NCBI RefSeq assembly: GCF_001428685.1 | Contig: NZ_LMIK01000001.1 | Span: 7,966 to 71,965 of the forward strand | Origin: Lysobacter sp. Root76 | Lineage (GTDB): Bacteria > Pseudomonadota > Gammaproteobacteria > Xanthomonadales > Xanthomonadaceae | Direction: 5' to 3' | DNA length: 64,000 nt | Shown: positions 10,686 through 20,253 of the stretch, in pieces | Position numbering within the stretch: the first letter of the stretch is position 1 | How the letters are laid out: each line of letters starts with the position of its first letter | Notes under the pieces: generated by a model | Told to the model about the DNA's origin: nothing | Database searches by the model: none | The model's input: the letters and a program-made list of their open reading frames with translations, nothing else | Translations under genes and position numbers: made by a program

Positions 10686-12362
10686 ATGAGTTTTGAACGT
10701 CCGTGGCTTGCCCAGTACCCGGCGGAAGTGCCGCCGCAGATCGACGTGGACGAGTTCCCGTCCATCGTCTCGGTACTGGAAACCGCGATTGAAAAGTATC
10801 GCGATCGCCCGGCCTTCTCCAATCTCGGCAAGGTCCTGACCTATGCCGAGATCGACCGACTCAGCGCGCAGTTCGCGGCCTACCTGCTGGGCGAACTCAA
10901 ACTCAAGAAGGGCGATCGCGTCGCGATCATGATGCCCAACTGCCTGCAGTACCCGATCGCGACCTTCGGCGTGCTGCGCGCCGGCCTGACCGTGGTCAAC
11001 ACCAACCCGATGTACACCGCCCGCGAGCTCAAGCACCAGCTCGACGACTCCGGCGCCAGCGTCATCTTCGTGCTCGACAACTTCGGCGACACCGTGCAGA
11101 ACGTCGTCGCCGGCAGCCCGATCAAGGTCATCACCACCGGCCTGGGCGACATGCTCGGCTTCCCCAAGGGCCCGATCGTCAACTTCATGCTCAAGCACGT
11201 GAAGAAGATGATCCCCGACTACCACATTCCCGGCGCGATCCGCTTCCGCGACACGCTGACCCTGGGGCAGATGCACAAGCTGCCCGACATCGAGATCGCG
11301 CCCGACGACATCGCCTTCCTGCAGTACACCGGCGGCACCACCGGCGTGGCCAAGGGCGCGATGCTGACCCACCGCAACCTGGTCGCCAACATGCAGCAGG
11401 CCGCGGCCTGGGTCGGCACCAACGTCAAGCTGGGCGAGGAAGTCATCATCACCGCGCTGCCGCTGTACCACATCTTCGCGTTGACGGCGAACGGCCTGGT
11501 GTTCATGAAGTTCGGCGGCCTCAACCACATGATCACCAACCCGCGCGACATGCCGGCGTTCGTGAAGGAACTGAAGAAGACCCCGTTCACCGCCATCACC
11601 GGCGTCAACACGCTGTTCAACGGCCTGCTCAACACGCCGGGTTTCAGCGAGGTCGATTTTTCGCGCCTGCACCTGACCCTGGGCGGCGGCATGGCAGTGC
11701 AGCGCGCCGTGGCCGAACGCTGGAAACAGGTCACCGGCGTGACCCTGCTCGAAGCCTACGGCCTCACCGAAACGTCGCCCGCGGCCTGCATCAACCCGAT
11801 GAACCTGGCCGACTACAACGGCTCGATCGGCCTGCCGATCTCCTCCACCGACGCCTGCCTGAAGGACGAGAACGGCAACATGCTGCCGATGGGCGAAGTG
11901 GGCGAGCTGTGCATCAAGGGCCCGCAGGTGATGAAGGGCTACTGGAAGCGTCCTGAGGAAACCGCCAACGTCATCGACGACCAAGGCTGGCTGCACACCG
12001 GCGACATGGCGCGCATGGACGAACAGGGCTACTTCTACATCGTCGATCGCAAGAAGGACATGATCCTGGTCTCGGGCTTCAACGTTTATCCGAACGAAGT
12101 CGAGGACGTGATCGCGATGATGCCCGGCGTGCTCGAAGTGGCCGCGGTCGGCGTGCCCGACGAGAAGTCCGGCGAAGCGGTCAAGGTCGTGATCGTCAAG
12201 AAGGACCAGGCGCTGACCGCCGAGCAGGTCAAGGCGCACGCGCGCGAAAACCTCACCGGCTACAAGCATCCCAAGTACGTCGAGTTCCGCACCGAGCTGC
12301 CCAAGACCAACGTCGGCAAGATCCTGCGACGCGAATTGCGCGACGCGCCGCCGCCGGCCTGA
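10686..12362 (+). CDS. rpfB: Long-chain fatty acyl-CoA ligase RpfB
   Basis: This is a 558-residue ANL-superfamily enzyme that activates free fatty acids with ATP and CoA. The AMP-binding signature YTGGTTGVAKG, the adenylation motif GYGLTETSP-like EAYGLTETSP, the TGD motif (LHTGDMARMD) and the C-terminal catalytic Lys region (KTNVGKILRRELRD) are all present. ATG 10686 has GAGGGG upstream. In Xanthomonas RpfB supplies acyl-CoA ligase activity that lowers DSF levels and feeds fatty acids into lipid metabolism; the position just before rpfF supports the same role. Confidence 0.96.
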   Translation: MSFERPWLAQYPAEVPPQIDVDEFPSIVSVLETAIEKYRDRPAFSNLGKVLTYAEIDRLSAQFAAYLLGELKLKKGDRVAIMMPNCLQYPIATFGVLRAGLTVVNTNPMYTARELKHQLDDSGASVIFVLDNFGDTVQNVVAGSPIKVITTGLGDMLGFPKGPIVNFMLKHVKKMIPDYHIPGAIRFRDTLTLGQMHKLPDIEIAPDDIAFLQYTGGTTGVAKGAMLTHRNLVANMQQAAAWVGTNVKLGEEVIITALPLYHIFALTANGLVFMKFGGLNHMITNPRDMPAFVKELKKTPFTAITGVNTLFNGLLNTPGFSEVDFSRLHLTLGGGMAVQRAVAERWKQVTGVTLLEAYGLTETSPAACINPMNLADYNGSIGLPISSTDACLKDENGNMLPMGEVGELCIKGPQVMKGYWKRPEETANVIDDQGWLHTGDMARMDEQGYFYIVDRKKDMILVSGFNVYPNEVEDVIAMMPGVLEVAAVGVPDEKSGEAVKVVIVKKDQALTAEQVKAHARENLTGYKHPKYVEFRTELPKTNVGKILRRELRDAPPPA

Positions 12363-12416
12363 ACGCCGGCGATCCGGCGGTCGAGAGCCGCCGTCCGTCC
12401 GATAAGCCCGTTAAAC

Positions 12417-12447
12417 GCGCCCGCAAGGCCTCAGGCCCTGCGGGCGC
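12417..12447 (+). terminator. Hairpin downstream of rpfB
   Basis: GCGCCCGCA ... TGCGGGCGC form a nine-pair stem with an inner GGCC/GGCC extension. There is no clear T-tract, so it may be a weak terminator or an mRNA 3'-end stabiliser between rpfB and rpfF. Confidence 0.5.
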
Positions 12448-12649
12448 GCCGTTTGGGGCGCCTAAAATCGGTCCTGCCGGGCACGGCTTGCCACTCGGGT
12501 CACGCCCGTCGCGGCAGGCTGAATCGGCCACTCGACCGTTCTGGCTGGGGGGCCAGCCAATTTCTGGAGCTTCGAGTCTGAACGGCAGGTGTAGCATGAA
12601 ATTGGCGGGCTACGGCCCGTCATTCCAACCTACGACCAGGAGCCTCGCC

Positions 12650-13543
12650 ATGTCTGCTGTCCCCGCACGTCTGCACCTCGAAGATTCTTCGCTGCTTCGC
12701 CGCGTCACCTCCGCCGACGGCACCGCCGATTGGTGCTACATGCACGCCAACCCCTCGCACGTGTACCACCCCTGCTTCTCCGAGCATCTGCTGTACGACA
12801 TGAAGCGCACCCAGGAGTGCATCCGCCGCGAACTCGCGGCCGACAGCTCGCCCAGCGCCGGTATCCACCATCTGGTGCTCGCATCCGACGATTCCAAAGT
12901 CTTCAATCTCGGCGGCGATCTGTCGCTGTTCTCGCAGCTGATCCGCAACGGCAATCGCGGCCGCCTGCTCGAATACGCCAAGCTTTGCGTCGAAGTCGCG
13001 TTCAACCTGTACCAGCTCTACGAAGACCGCGTCCACAGCATCGCCGTGATCCAGGGCGACGCGCTCGGCGGCGGTTTCGAAGCCGCGCTGTGCTGCCACA
13101 CCATCATCGCCGAGGAAGGCGCCGGCATGGGCTTCCCGGAAGTGCTGTTCGACCTGTTCCCGGGCATGGGCGCGTACACCTTCCTCACCCGTCGCGTCAC
13201 CCCGTCCCAGGCCGAGCGCATGATGCTCGACGCGCGCGTCTATCCGGTCGAAGAACTGCTGCGCATGGGCGTGGTGGACATGGTCGTGCCGCGCGGCGAA
13301 GGCCTGCAGGCGGCCGCCGCCATGGTCAAGCGCAACCAGCGCATCGGCAATTCGCTGCGGGCGATGAACACCGTGCGCCAGGCGTGCCGCCCGATCACCC
13401 TGGACGAACTACAGTCGGTCACCACCGAATGGGTGGATGCGGCGATGCGCCTGAACGACCGCGGGCTGAAGACCATGGAACGCCTGGTACGCGCTCAGCA
13501 ACGCCGCGCTGAGTCCAATGCTCCGGCGCTCGCATTCGCATGA
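12650..13543 (+). CDS. rpfF: DSF synthase RpfF (crotonase family)
   Basis: RpfF makes the cis-2-unsaturated fatty acid signal DSF by dehydrating a 3-hydroxyacyl-ACP and releasing the free acid. The 297-residue product has the crotonase core: VFNLGGDLSLF, oxyanion-hole GDALGGGFEAALCC, and the two catalytic glutamates at E144 (GFEAAL) and E164 (GFPEVLFDLFPGMG), equivalent to E141 and E161 of Xanthomonas RpfF. The start ATG 12650 follows AGGAG at the right distance; a longer upstream frame has no similarity. It follows rpfB in the same direction and converges on rpfC. In Lysobacter, DSF signalling controls antibiotic and lytic-enzyme production. Confidence 0.97.
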   Translation: MSAVPARLHLEDSSLLRRVTSADGTADWCYMHANPSHVYHPCFSEHLLYDMKRTQECIRRELAADSSPSAGIHHLVLASDDSKVFNLGGDLSLFSQLIRNGNRGRLLEYAKLCVEVAFNLYQLYEDRVHSIAVIQGDALGGGFEAALCCHTIIAEEGAGMGFPEVLFDLFPGMGAYTFLTRRVTPSQAERMMLDARVYPVEELLRMGVVDMVVPRGEGLQAAAAMVKRNQRIGNSLRAMNTVRQACRPITLDELQSVTTEWVDAAMRLNDRGLKTMERLVRAQQRRAESNAPALAFA

Positions 13544-13561
13544 ACATCTTCTCAGGGGGAG

Positions 13562-13586
13562 CCTGCCACGCGTCTTGCGTGGCAGG
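13562..13586. terminator. Hairpin between convergent rpfF and rpfC
   Basis: CCTGCCACGC and GCGTGGCAGG pair perfectly over ten bases around a five-base loop. It lies in the 52-bp gap between two convergent stop codons and could end transcripts in either direction; no T-tract is evident. Confidence 0.65.
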
Positions 13587-13595
13587 ACGAAGGGG

Positions 13596-15761
13596 TCAGG
13601 ACACGTCGGGGACGTCCTTGCTGCGGCCTCCACGGCTGAGGCGCGTGACTTCGTGACGGCTGGCGTCGGTCACTGCGATTAGCTGCGCGGCCAGGTCCGC
13701 GACCAGCTTGGCTTGCTCGCGTCCCAGCGCTTCGTCGCTGGCGCGCATGATCTGCGAGCAGCGCTCGGCGATCGAGTGCGCGCCGAGGTTTTCCGCCACG
13801 CCCTTGTAGGCGTGCGCGACCTCGCGGAACTCTTCCCAGTTGCGCGCCGCACCGACCTTGGCCAGTTCCTGCTGGCAACCGCCCGCGTCCTTCAGGCATT
13901 GCTCGACGAAGTCGCGCAGGAACTGCTCGCCCAGGCCCATTTCGGCCAGTTCGGCCAGCACCGCCGGGTTGGTCAGCGGGCGGCTGACGTCGCTGATCGC
14001 GCGCACCGCCGGCAGCTTCTGCGAATCGACCACGTCGGCGATGGTCTCAAGCAGGCGTCCGACCACGATCGGCTTGGTCAGGAACGCCATCGCGCCGGCC
14101 TCGTTGGCCGCTTCCGAGGCCTGCACCGTGGCGTCGGCGCTGAGGATGATGGTCGGGGTATGGCGCCCGGTGCCAGCCTGCATGAAGCGCAGTTGCCGGA
14201 TCACGTCCAGGCCGCTGAGGCCGGGCATGTGCATGTCGAGCACGGCCAGCTCGAACTGCGAGGCCTCCAGCTGGTCCAGCGCCTGCTCGCCGTCGTTGAC
14301 CGAGGTCACGCGGTGGCCGGCGCGTTCGAGGATGCGCGTGAGCACGGTGCGGTTGGCCTGCTGATCGTCGGCGATCAGCACCCGCAGGTTGCGCACCCGG
14401 GTCTTGTGGCGGATGAAGGGATCCTCGAACGAGATCACCTTGCCGCCATCGCTCGGCGCGGTTTCGTGGTGCTGGGTCGGTTGGGTTTCCTCCAGCAGCA
14501 TCGGCAGCTCGATCCAGAAGTGGCTGCCGCCGCCGGGGTTCTGCTCCAGCCCGATCTCGCCGCCCAGCAGCTGGGTCAGGGTGCGGGCGATGGTGGTGCC
14601 CAGGCCGGTGCCGCCGAAGCGCCGGGTCGGCCCGTTGTCGACCTGTTCGAAGGCTTGGAAGATGCGCTCGGCGTCCTGGCTGGACACGCCGATGCCGGTG
14701 TCGCGCACCGAGAAGCGCAGCCAGACGCGACGCTCGTGATCGGGCGCCTCGCTGCGCTCGCCGGCCAGGCGCGCGACCAGCGACACCCCGCCCTTCTCGG
14801 TGAACTTGACCGCGTTGTGCATCAGGTTCAACAGCACCTGGGTCAGCAGCGCGCTGTCGCCGTTGAGGCGCACCGGCACGTCGTCCTCGATATCGACCTT
14901 GAAGGTCAGGCCCTTGGCCGATGCCAGCGGCTGCAGCATCTTCTGCAGGCGCTTGAGCACTTCCTGCAGATTGAAGTCGATGTCCCGGCGCTGCAGCTTG
15001 CCAGCCTCGATCGCCGAGATGTCGAGCACGTCGTTGACCAGCAGCAACAGCGACTGGGCGGAGGTGTGGATGACTTCGGCGTACTCGCGCTGCTCCGGCG
15101 CCAGACGGGTGCCGTGCATCAGCTCGGCCATGCCGATGATGCCGTTCAAGGGCGTGCGCAGTTCGTGACTCATATTGGCCAGGAATCGGGTCTTGGCCTC
15201 GTTGGCGCGACGCGCGTCCTCGGTCGCCTTCTGCAGGCTGCGCAGCAACGACGACAGGTAGGCGGGGATCGCCACCAGTCCCAGCCACAGGCCCGCGGCC
15301 AGGTAAGGCTGCACGCGCCAGTAGGGATTGCCCAGGATCACCGCGATGAACGAGGCGCCCGCCAGCGCCGCGGCGGTGTACAGATAGGTGGTGCCGTAAC
15401 GCAGGCCGTTGCCGATCGTCACCCACAGCACGATCACGTACAGCGGCGCCAGCGAGGGCGCGTCCAGCGACATCAGCATCGCCAGGGTCGAATAGTCGGC
15501 GATCATGCCGATCCAGCGCCGGATGTGCGAAACGCCGGGCGAGGCGACGATCGCGGCCATCAAGCCCAGGCCGATCACCGATTCGCCGAGCATGACCCAG
15601 AGCATGGTCATGGTCGCCTGGCTGTCGCGCTCGAACGCGTGCAGGCTCAGCAGGTAGGCCACGATCAGGCAGGCGATGACCAGCCGCACCAAAGCCTGCC
15701 CATGCTCGCTGTCAGGGCGATTCGAAAGGCGCTCCTTCAACAAGCGCAGAACGGAAGCCAT
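13596..15761 (-). CDS. rpfC: Hybrid sensor histidine kinase RpfC (DSF receptor)
   Basis: A 721-residue inner-membrane DSF receptor. An N-terminal input segment ([12 protein letters not shown], the region known to contact DSF in Xanthomonas RpfC) is followed by about five membrane helices (to residue 175), HisKA with phospho-acceptor H199, an ATPase domain (N316, DTGIG, GGTGLG), a receiver with phospho-acceptor D509 and a C-terminal HPt with H650 ([12 protein letters not shown]). In the family, RpfC also binds and inhibits RpfF through its receiver, giving feedback on DSF synthesis. It starts three bases after the rpfG stop, so the two are probably translationally coupled. No rpfH lies between them, unlike X. 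campestris. Confidence 0.97.
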   Translation of the reverse strand: MASVLRLLKERLSNRPDSEHGQALVRLVIACLIVAYLLSLHAFERDSQATMTMLWVMLGESVIGLGLMAAIVASPGVSHIRRWIGMIADYSTLAMLMSLDAPSLAPLYVIVLWVTIGNGLRYGTTYLYTAAALAGASFIAVILGNPYWRVQPYLAAGLWLGLVAIPAYLSSLLRSLQKATEDARRANEAKTRFLANMSHELRTPLNGIIGMAELMHGTRLAPEQREYAEVIHTSAQSLLLLVNDVLDISAIEAGKLQRRDIDFNLQEVLKRLQKMLQPLASAKGLTFKVDIEDDVPVRLNGDSALLTQVLLNLMHNAVKFTEKGGVSLVARLAGERSEAPDHERRVWLRFSVRDTGIGVSSQDAERIFQAFEQVDNGPTRRFGGTGLGTTIARTLTQLLGGEIGLEQNPGGGSHFWIELPMLLEETQPTQHHETAPSDGGKVISFEDPFIRHKTRVRNLRVLIADDQQANRTVLTRILERAGHRVTSVNDGEQALDQLEASQFELAVLDMHMPGLSGLDVIRQLRFMQAGTGRHTPTIILSADATVQASEAANEAGAMAFLTKPIVVGRLLETIADVVDSQKLPAVRAISDVSRPLTNPAVLAELAEMGLGEQFLRDFVEQCLKDAGGCQQELAKVGAARNWEEFREVAHAYKGVAENLGAHSIAERCSQIMRASDEALGREQAKLVADLAAQLIAVTDASRHEVTRLSRGGRSKDVPDVS

Positions 15762-15764
15762 CGG

Positions 15765-16823
15765 CTACTCCATGCCGGGACGGGGGACACTCGTCGAATA
15801 ACGGCTGCAGATCTCTTCGAGACGGGCTCGGCTGCGTATCAGCGCATCCACGCAACGCGGGTCGAACAGGCGCCCGCGCTGGGCGTACAGGTAACCCAGG
15901 GCCGCATCCACGTCCCAGGCCTTCTTGTAGGGGCGCGGCGAGATCAGGGCGTCGAACACGTCGGCGACCGCGACGATCCGCGCTTCCAGCGGGATCTCCT
16001 CGCCGACCAGGCCGTCGGGATAACCGCTGCCGTCGTAGCGCTCGTGGTGACGCAGCGCGATCATCGCGCCGGCCTGGATGAAACGGTTCTGGCTGCCGCT
16101 GAGCAGTTCGTAGCCGATCTTGGGATGGCGGCGCATCACCGCCGTCTCCTCCTCGGTCAGCGGGCCGGGTTTCATCAGCACCGCATCGGGGATCGCGATC
16201 TTGCCCACGTCGTGCAGGGGCGCGGCCATCTCGATCACCCGCACTTCGTCCTCGAACATGCCCAGCGCCTCGGCGATCAAGCCGGCGATGTGGGCCATGC
16301 GCTCCAGGTAGGCGCTGGTGCCGGCGTCGCGGTACTCGATCGCGCGCGCCAGCCGCGACAGGGTTTCGCGCTCGCGTTCTTCGACCTCGTGCATGCTCGA
16401 CAGCAGGCGCTGCTCCAGCGACAGCGCGCGTTGCTTGACGTTCTCCGACTGCTGACGCAGCTGCAACAGGTTGCGGCAACGCGCGCGCAGTTCGCGCGGA
16501 CGCACCGGCTTGACCAGGAAGTCGATCACGCCGGCCTCCAGCGCGGCCTGGCGCACCGGCTCGTCGCCGACCACGGTGACCAGGATGATCGGAATGTCGC
16601 GGTGCAGCGGCAGGCGCCGGAAGCGACGCGCGAATTCCAGGCCGTCGATGCCCGGCATGCGGTAGTCGAGCAACAGCAGGTCGGGCTGGCTCGATTCGCA
16701 CCAAGCCAGTGCGGCTTCCGGCTCGCCGAAGTCGTGCACGGCCAGCTCGGACGCAATGTCCTCGATGATGTGGCGCAGCATGGTGCGCGCGGACGTTTGG
16801 TCATCGACGATAACGACGTTCAC
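15765..16823 (-). CDS. rpfG: Response regulator RpfG, HD-GYP cyclic-di-GMP phosphodiesterase
   Basis: RpfG is the cytoplasmic partner of RpfC. When phosphorylated it hydrolyses cyclic-di-GMP, linking DSF sensing to virulence or secretion traits. The 352-residue product has an N-terminal receiver (D53 in LLLDYRMPG, K105 region) and a HD-GYP domain with HD at 204-205 (LHDVGKIAIPD), HHERYDGSGYP at about 259-269 and the downstream VADVFDAL motif. The start is GTG 16823 (VNVVIVDDQ), where family similarity begins; the in-frame extension upstream lacks similarity. It forms a two-gene operon with rpfC. Confidence 0.97.
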   Translation of the reverse strand: MNVVIVDDQTSARTMLRHIIEDIASELAVHDFGEPEAALAWCESSQPDLLLLDYRMPGIDGLEFARRFRRLPLHRDIPIILVTVVGDEPVRQAALEAGVIDFLVKPVRPRELRARCRNLLQLRQQSENVKQRALSLEQRLLSSMHEVEERERETLSRLARAIEYRDAGTSAYLERMAHIAGLIAEALGMFEDEVRVIEMAAPLHDVGKIAIPDAVLMKPGPLTEEETAVMRRHPKIGYELLSGSQNRFIQAGAMIALRHHERYDGSGYPDGLVGEEIPLEARIVAVADVFDALISPRPYKKAWDVDAALGYLYAQRGRLFDPRCVDALIRSRARLEEICSRYSTSVPRPGME

Positions 16824-16937
16824 ACAGGCATCCGTGAGGGGCCACCCCCTGTGGTGGCCGACAAGGCGAGGATACCCCGCCCAGCGGCCGTTGGCAGCCG
16901 CCCCGTTCACTTTGCTTGCCGGCGTACATCCAAAACG

Positions 16938-16964
16938 CGGAAAGGCCGCAGCAGCGGCCTTCCG
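16938..16964 (-). terminator. Hairpin downstream of lysS
   Basis: CGGAAGGCCGC and GCGGCCTTTCCG form a stem with one bulge around an AGCA/TGCT loop. It lies between the lysS stop and the rpfG start, both on the minus strand, and would separate the two transcripts. Confidence 0.5.
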
Positions 16965-17054
16965 ACTTTGCGCCACGACGGTGGCGCGGGGGTTCACGAG
17001 CGTCGCCCTAGCCCGTTCGGCCGACCCGGGTCGGCGTATGGGCCGGCGGACCGA

Positions 17055-18569
17055 TCAACCGGCCTCGGGCCGCATGTAGGGGAACAGCAGCACGTCGCGG
17101 ATCGAGGACGAGCCGGTCAGCAGCATCACCAGGCGGTCGATGCCCACGCCCAGGCCGCCGGTGGGCGGCAGGCCGACCTCGAGCGCGCGGATGTAGTCGG
17201 CGTCGTAGTGCATGGCCTCGTCGTCGCCGCCGGCCTTCTGGTCGACCTGGGCGCGGAAGCGCGCGGCCTGGTCCTCGGGGTCGTTGAGCTCGGAGAAACC
17301 GTTGGCCAGTTCCTTGCCGCCGATGAACAGCTCGAAACGGTCGGTGAGCTCCGGGTCGAGGTCGTTGGCGCGCGCCAGCGGGCTGACTTCGACCGGATGG
17401 TCGGTGATGAAGGTCGGCTGGATCAGGGTGTGCTCGACCGTCGCCTCGAAGATCTCCAGCAGCAGCTTGCCCCAGCCGTAGGAGGCCTTGACCGGCAGCT
17501 TGAGGCGGGCGCAGTGGGCGCGCATGACCTCCAGGTCGCGCAGCTCCTCGCGCTTGATCTCCGGGTTGTGTTCTAGCACCGCGTCGATCATCGACCAGCG
17601 CCGGAACGCCGGCCCCAGGTCGATGCGGTTGCCGTCCCACTCCGACACGACCGCGCCGACCTGCTCGGCGCAGTGGCGGATCACCGCCTCGGTCAGGTCC
17701 ATGATCTCGGTGTAGGTGGCGTAAGCCTCGTACAGTTCGAGCATGGTGAATTCGGGGTTGTGCCGGGTCGACACGCCCTCGTTGCGGAAGTTGCGATTGA
17801 TCTCGTAGACCCGTTCCAGGCCGCCGACCACCAGGCGCTTGAGGTAGAGCTCCGGCGCCACGCGCAGGTACAGCTCCAGGTCGAGGGCGTTGTGGTGGGT
17901 CGTGAACGGCTTGGCCGCGGCGCCGCCGGGGATGTAATGCATCATCGGCGTTTCCACTTCCAGGAAACGGCGCGCGTCCAGCCAGGCGCGGATCGCGCGG
18001 ATGATCAGCGAGCGCTTCACGAACACGTCGCGCGCGTCCGGCGAGACGATCAGATCGACGTAGCGCTGGCGGTAGCGTTGCTCGACGTCGGCCATGCCGT
18101 GGAACTTGTCCGGCAGCGGCCGCAGCGCCTTGGTCAGCAGGCGCAGGCTCTGCGCCTTGAGCGACAGCTCGCCGGTACGGGTGCGGGTCAGTTCGCCCTC
18201 GGCGGAGACGATGTCGCCCAGGTCGAGTTCCTTGAACACCTCGTAGGCGTCGCCGAGCACGTCCTTCTTCAGCCACAGCTGCAGGCGGCCGGACTCGTCC
18301 TGGATCTGGCAGAAGCCGGCCTTGCCCATGTCGCGCTTGAGCAGCACGCGCCCGGCCACGGCGACGCGGTGGCGCTCGCCCTCCAGGGCCTCGGCGTTCC
18401 ACCGCTCGGCGTCCTGGTACTGCGTTTGCAGGTCGCCGACGAAGTCGCCGCGGCGGAAGTCGTTGGGGAAAGCGATGCCCTGCCCTCGCAGCGCCGTGAG
18501 TTTGGCGCGACGCTCGGCGATCAGGTGGTTCTCGTCGGTCGGCGTCGTGTCGGGCGTCTGGTCGGTCAT
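17055..18569 (-). CDS. lysS: Lysyl-tRNA synthetase, class II
   Basis: LysS charges tRNA-Lys in the cytoplasm. The 504-residue product has the N-terminal OB-fold anticodon-binding domain, class II motif 2 ([13 protein letters not shown]), the lysine-binding segment [15 protein letters not shown] and motif 3 ([14 protein letters not shown]). It has the normal family length. It lies between rpfG and prfB on the same strand, as in other Xanthomonadaceae rpf regions. Confidence 0.97.
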   Translation of the reverse strand: MTDQTPDTTPTDENHLIAERRAKLTALRGQGIAFPNDFRRGDFVGDLQTQYQDAERWNAEALEGERHRVAVAGRVLLKRDMGKAGFCQIQDESGRLQLWLKKDVLGDAYEVFKELDLGDIVSAEGELTRTRTGELSLKAQSLRLLTKALRPLPDKFHGMADVEQRYRQRYVDLIVSPDARDVFVKRSLIIRAIRAWLDARRFLEVETPMMHYIPGGAAAKPFTTHHNALDLELYLRVAPELYLKRLVVGGLERVYEINRNFRNEGVSTRHNPEFTMLELYEAYATYTEIMDLTEAVIRHCAEQVGAVVSEWDGNRIDLGPAFRRWSMIDAVLEHNPEIKREELRDLEVMRAHCARLKLPVKASYGWGKLLLEIFEATVEHTLIQPTFITDHPVEVSPLARANDLDPELTDRFELFIGGKELANGFSELNDPEDQAARFRAQVDQKAGGDDEAMHYDADYIRALEVGLPPTGGLGVGIDRLVMLLTGSSSIRDVLLFPYMRPEAG

Positions 18570-18781
18570 GGTCTTCGCGGATGAGTTGAGAATGCGGGTG
18601 GGACGGTGGGTCAGGAAAGCAGATTACTGGCAGCGGCTGCGGTTTGCTCGCTTTCGGGGGTGGATGGCCCGGCGCCCGGAAGGCCCGGTGACCTTGAGCA
18701 CATCCTCGCGCCCGGCTGTGGGCCTAGATTCGCTCTTGGGCGCGCCGCCGGGTTCCGGCGGCCTCACAAGGCGGATGCATC

Positions 18782-18910
18782 ATGTTCAAGAAATTTCTGA
18801 TCGGTCTGGCCCTGGTGACCGTGGTCTGCGCCCTCGCCCGCGGTGGCCACGAATTCGGCCGGCATCTGGCGCAGAAGGAAAAGGCCGAAGCCGCGACCGC
18901 CAAGCCCTGA
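18782..18910 (+). CDS. Small single-pass membrane or secreted peptide (42 residues)
   Basis: A short frame with good features: AAGGCGG upstream, ATG 18782, an N-terminus MFKKF with a hydrophobic helix (LIGLALVTVVCALA), then a charged Lys/Glu/Ala-rich tail ending AEAATAKP. It points opposite to lysS and prfB and sits between them. It would be a type II single-pass membrane peptide or a signal-peptide-containing product. The function is unknown; coding status is inferred from composition and the ribosome-binding site. Confidence 0.55.
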   Translation: MFKKFLIGLALVTVVCALARGGHEFGRHLAQKEKAEAATAKP

Positions 18911-18969
18911 GGCATGCGGCGGGTCCGCAGGACGGGCGGCGGCCGCTGGCCGCGCCCACCCGCCCGCGC

Positions 18970-20098
18970 TCAGACCGCGTCGCTGCGTTTGGAGCCGACT
19001 TCCAGGCCCGATTTCAGGCTGGCCTCGACGAACTCGTCGAGATCGCCGTCGAGCACTTTTTGCGTGTCGCTGCGCTCGATGCCGGTGCGCAGGTCCTTGA
19101 TCCGGCTCTGGTCGAGCACGTAGTTGCGGATCTGGCTGCCCCAGCCGATGTCGGACTTGGTCGCCTCGACCGCGTCGCGCTCGGCGTTGCGCTTCTGGAT
19201 CTCCAGCTCGTACAGCTTGGCGGCCAGCATCTTCATCGCGTTGTCGCGGTTCTGGTGCTGGCTGCGTCCGGTCTGGCAGGCCACGACTATGCCGCTGGGG
19301 ATGTGGGTGATGCGCACCGCCGACTCGGTCTTGTTGACGTGCTGGCCGCCGGCGCCGGAGGAGCGGTAGACGTCGGTGCGCAGGTCGGCCGGGTTGATCT
19401 CGATGTCGATGTTGTCGTCGACTTCCGGCGACACGAACACCGAGGTGAAGCTGGTGTGGCGGCGGTTGTCGGAGTCGAACGGCGACTTGCGCACCAGCCG
19501 GTGCACGCCGGTTTCGGTCTTGAGCCAGCCGTAGGCGAAGTCGCCCTCGACCCGCATCGTGGCCGACTTGATCCCGGCGACGTCGCCGCCGCTGACTTCC
19601 ATCAGCTCGGTCTTCCAGCCGCGCGATTCGCACCAGCGCAGGTACATGCGCAGCAGGATTTCGGCCCAGTCCTGGGCCTCGGTGCCGCCGGCGCCGGCCT
19701 GGATGTCGACGAAGGCGTTGGACGCGTCCATCTTGCCGGAGAACATGCGCCGGAATTCGAGCTTCTCGACTTCCTTGGCGTAGCGCTCGACGTCCTCGAC
19801 CACAGCCAGCGCGGTGGACTCGTCGTCCTCCATCTCGGCCAGTTCCAGCAGTTCGCCGGCGCCGACCAGGCCGTCGGTGAGGTTGCGGATGCCGTCGACC
19901 ACTTTTTCCAGCGAGGAACGCTCGCGGCCCAGGCCCTGGGCACGCTCGGAGTCGTTCCAGATGTCGGGGTTTTCGAGTTCGCGGTTTACTTCTTCGAGAC
20001 GTTCGACCTTGCTGTCGTAGTCAAAGATACCCCCTGAGCGAATCCAGCCGTCCGGTGAGGTCGGCGATGCGCTGGCGGACGGGATTGAGTTCGATCAT
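18970..20098 (-). CDS. prfB: Peptide chain release factor 2, made by programmed +1 frameshift
   Basis: RF2 releases polypeptides at UGA and UAA. The first 25 codons (MIELNPVRQ... to LRGYL) start at ATG 20098 and end at an in-frame TGA at 20021-20023. The rest ([15 protein letters not shown]...) lies in the +1 frame and runs to 18970, giving about 375 residues. Domain features are the stop-codon-reading SPF motif ([10 protein letters not shown]) and the catalytic GGQ ([12 protein letters not shown]). Translation depends on ribosomes slipping at CTT TGA when RF2 is scarce, the classic autoregulation of this gene. Confidence 0.97.
20020..20035 (-). promoter_or_regulatory. prfB programmed frameshift signal
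   Basis: On the minus strand the sequence reads AGGGGGTATCTTTGAC: an internal Shine-Dalgarno (AGGGGG), the CTT slip codon, the TGA stop and the C that weakens termination. All known elements of RF2 +1 frameshifting are present with canonical spacing. Confidence 0.96.
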
Positions 20099-20253
20099 GT
20101 CCGGTGGTTTTGATGCGGATGAACCGGCGATTCTAGCAGGCCGGGCGGGCCGAGGCCCTGCCCGGCCAGCGGGACAGGCGCGGCAGCCCATCGAAGCCGC
20201 GATCGGCCGGATGCCGGTCGCGGCCCGCGCCGCTCCTCTCCCTGGGGCGAGGC

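Noticed and set aside
13713-17576. Plus-strand frame of about 1290 codons opposite rpfC, rpfG and lysS
   Set aside because: It crosses three real genes and their gaps on the opposite strand; His/Gln/Ala/Arg/Gly/Leu-rich shadow translation.
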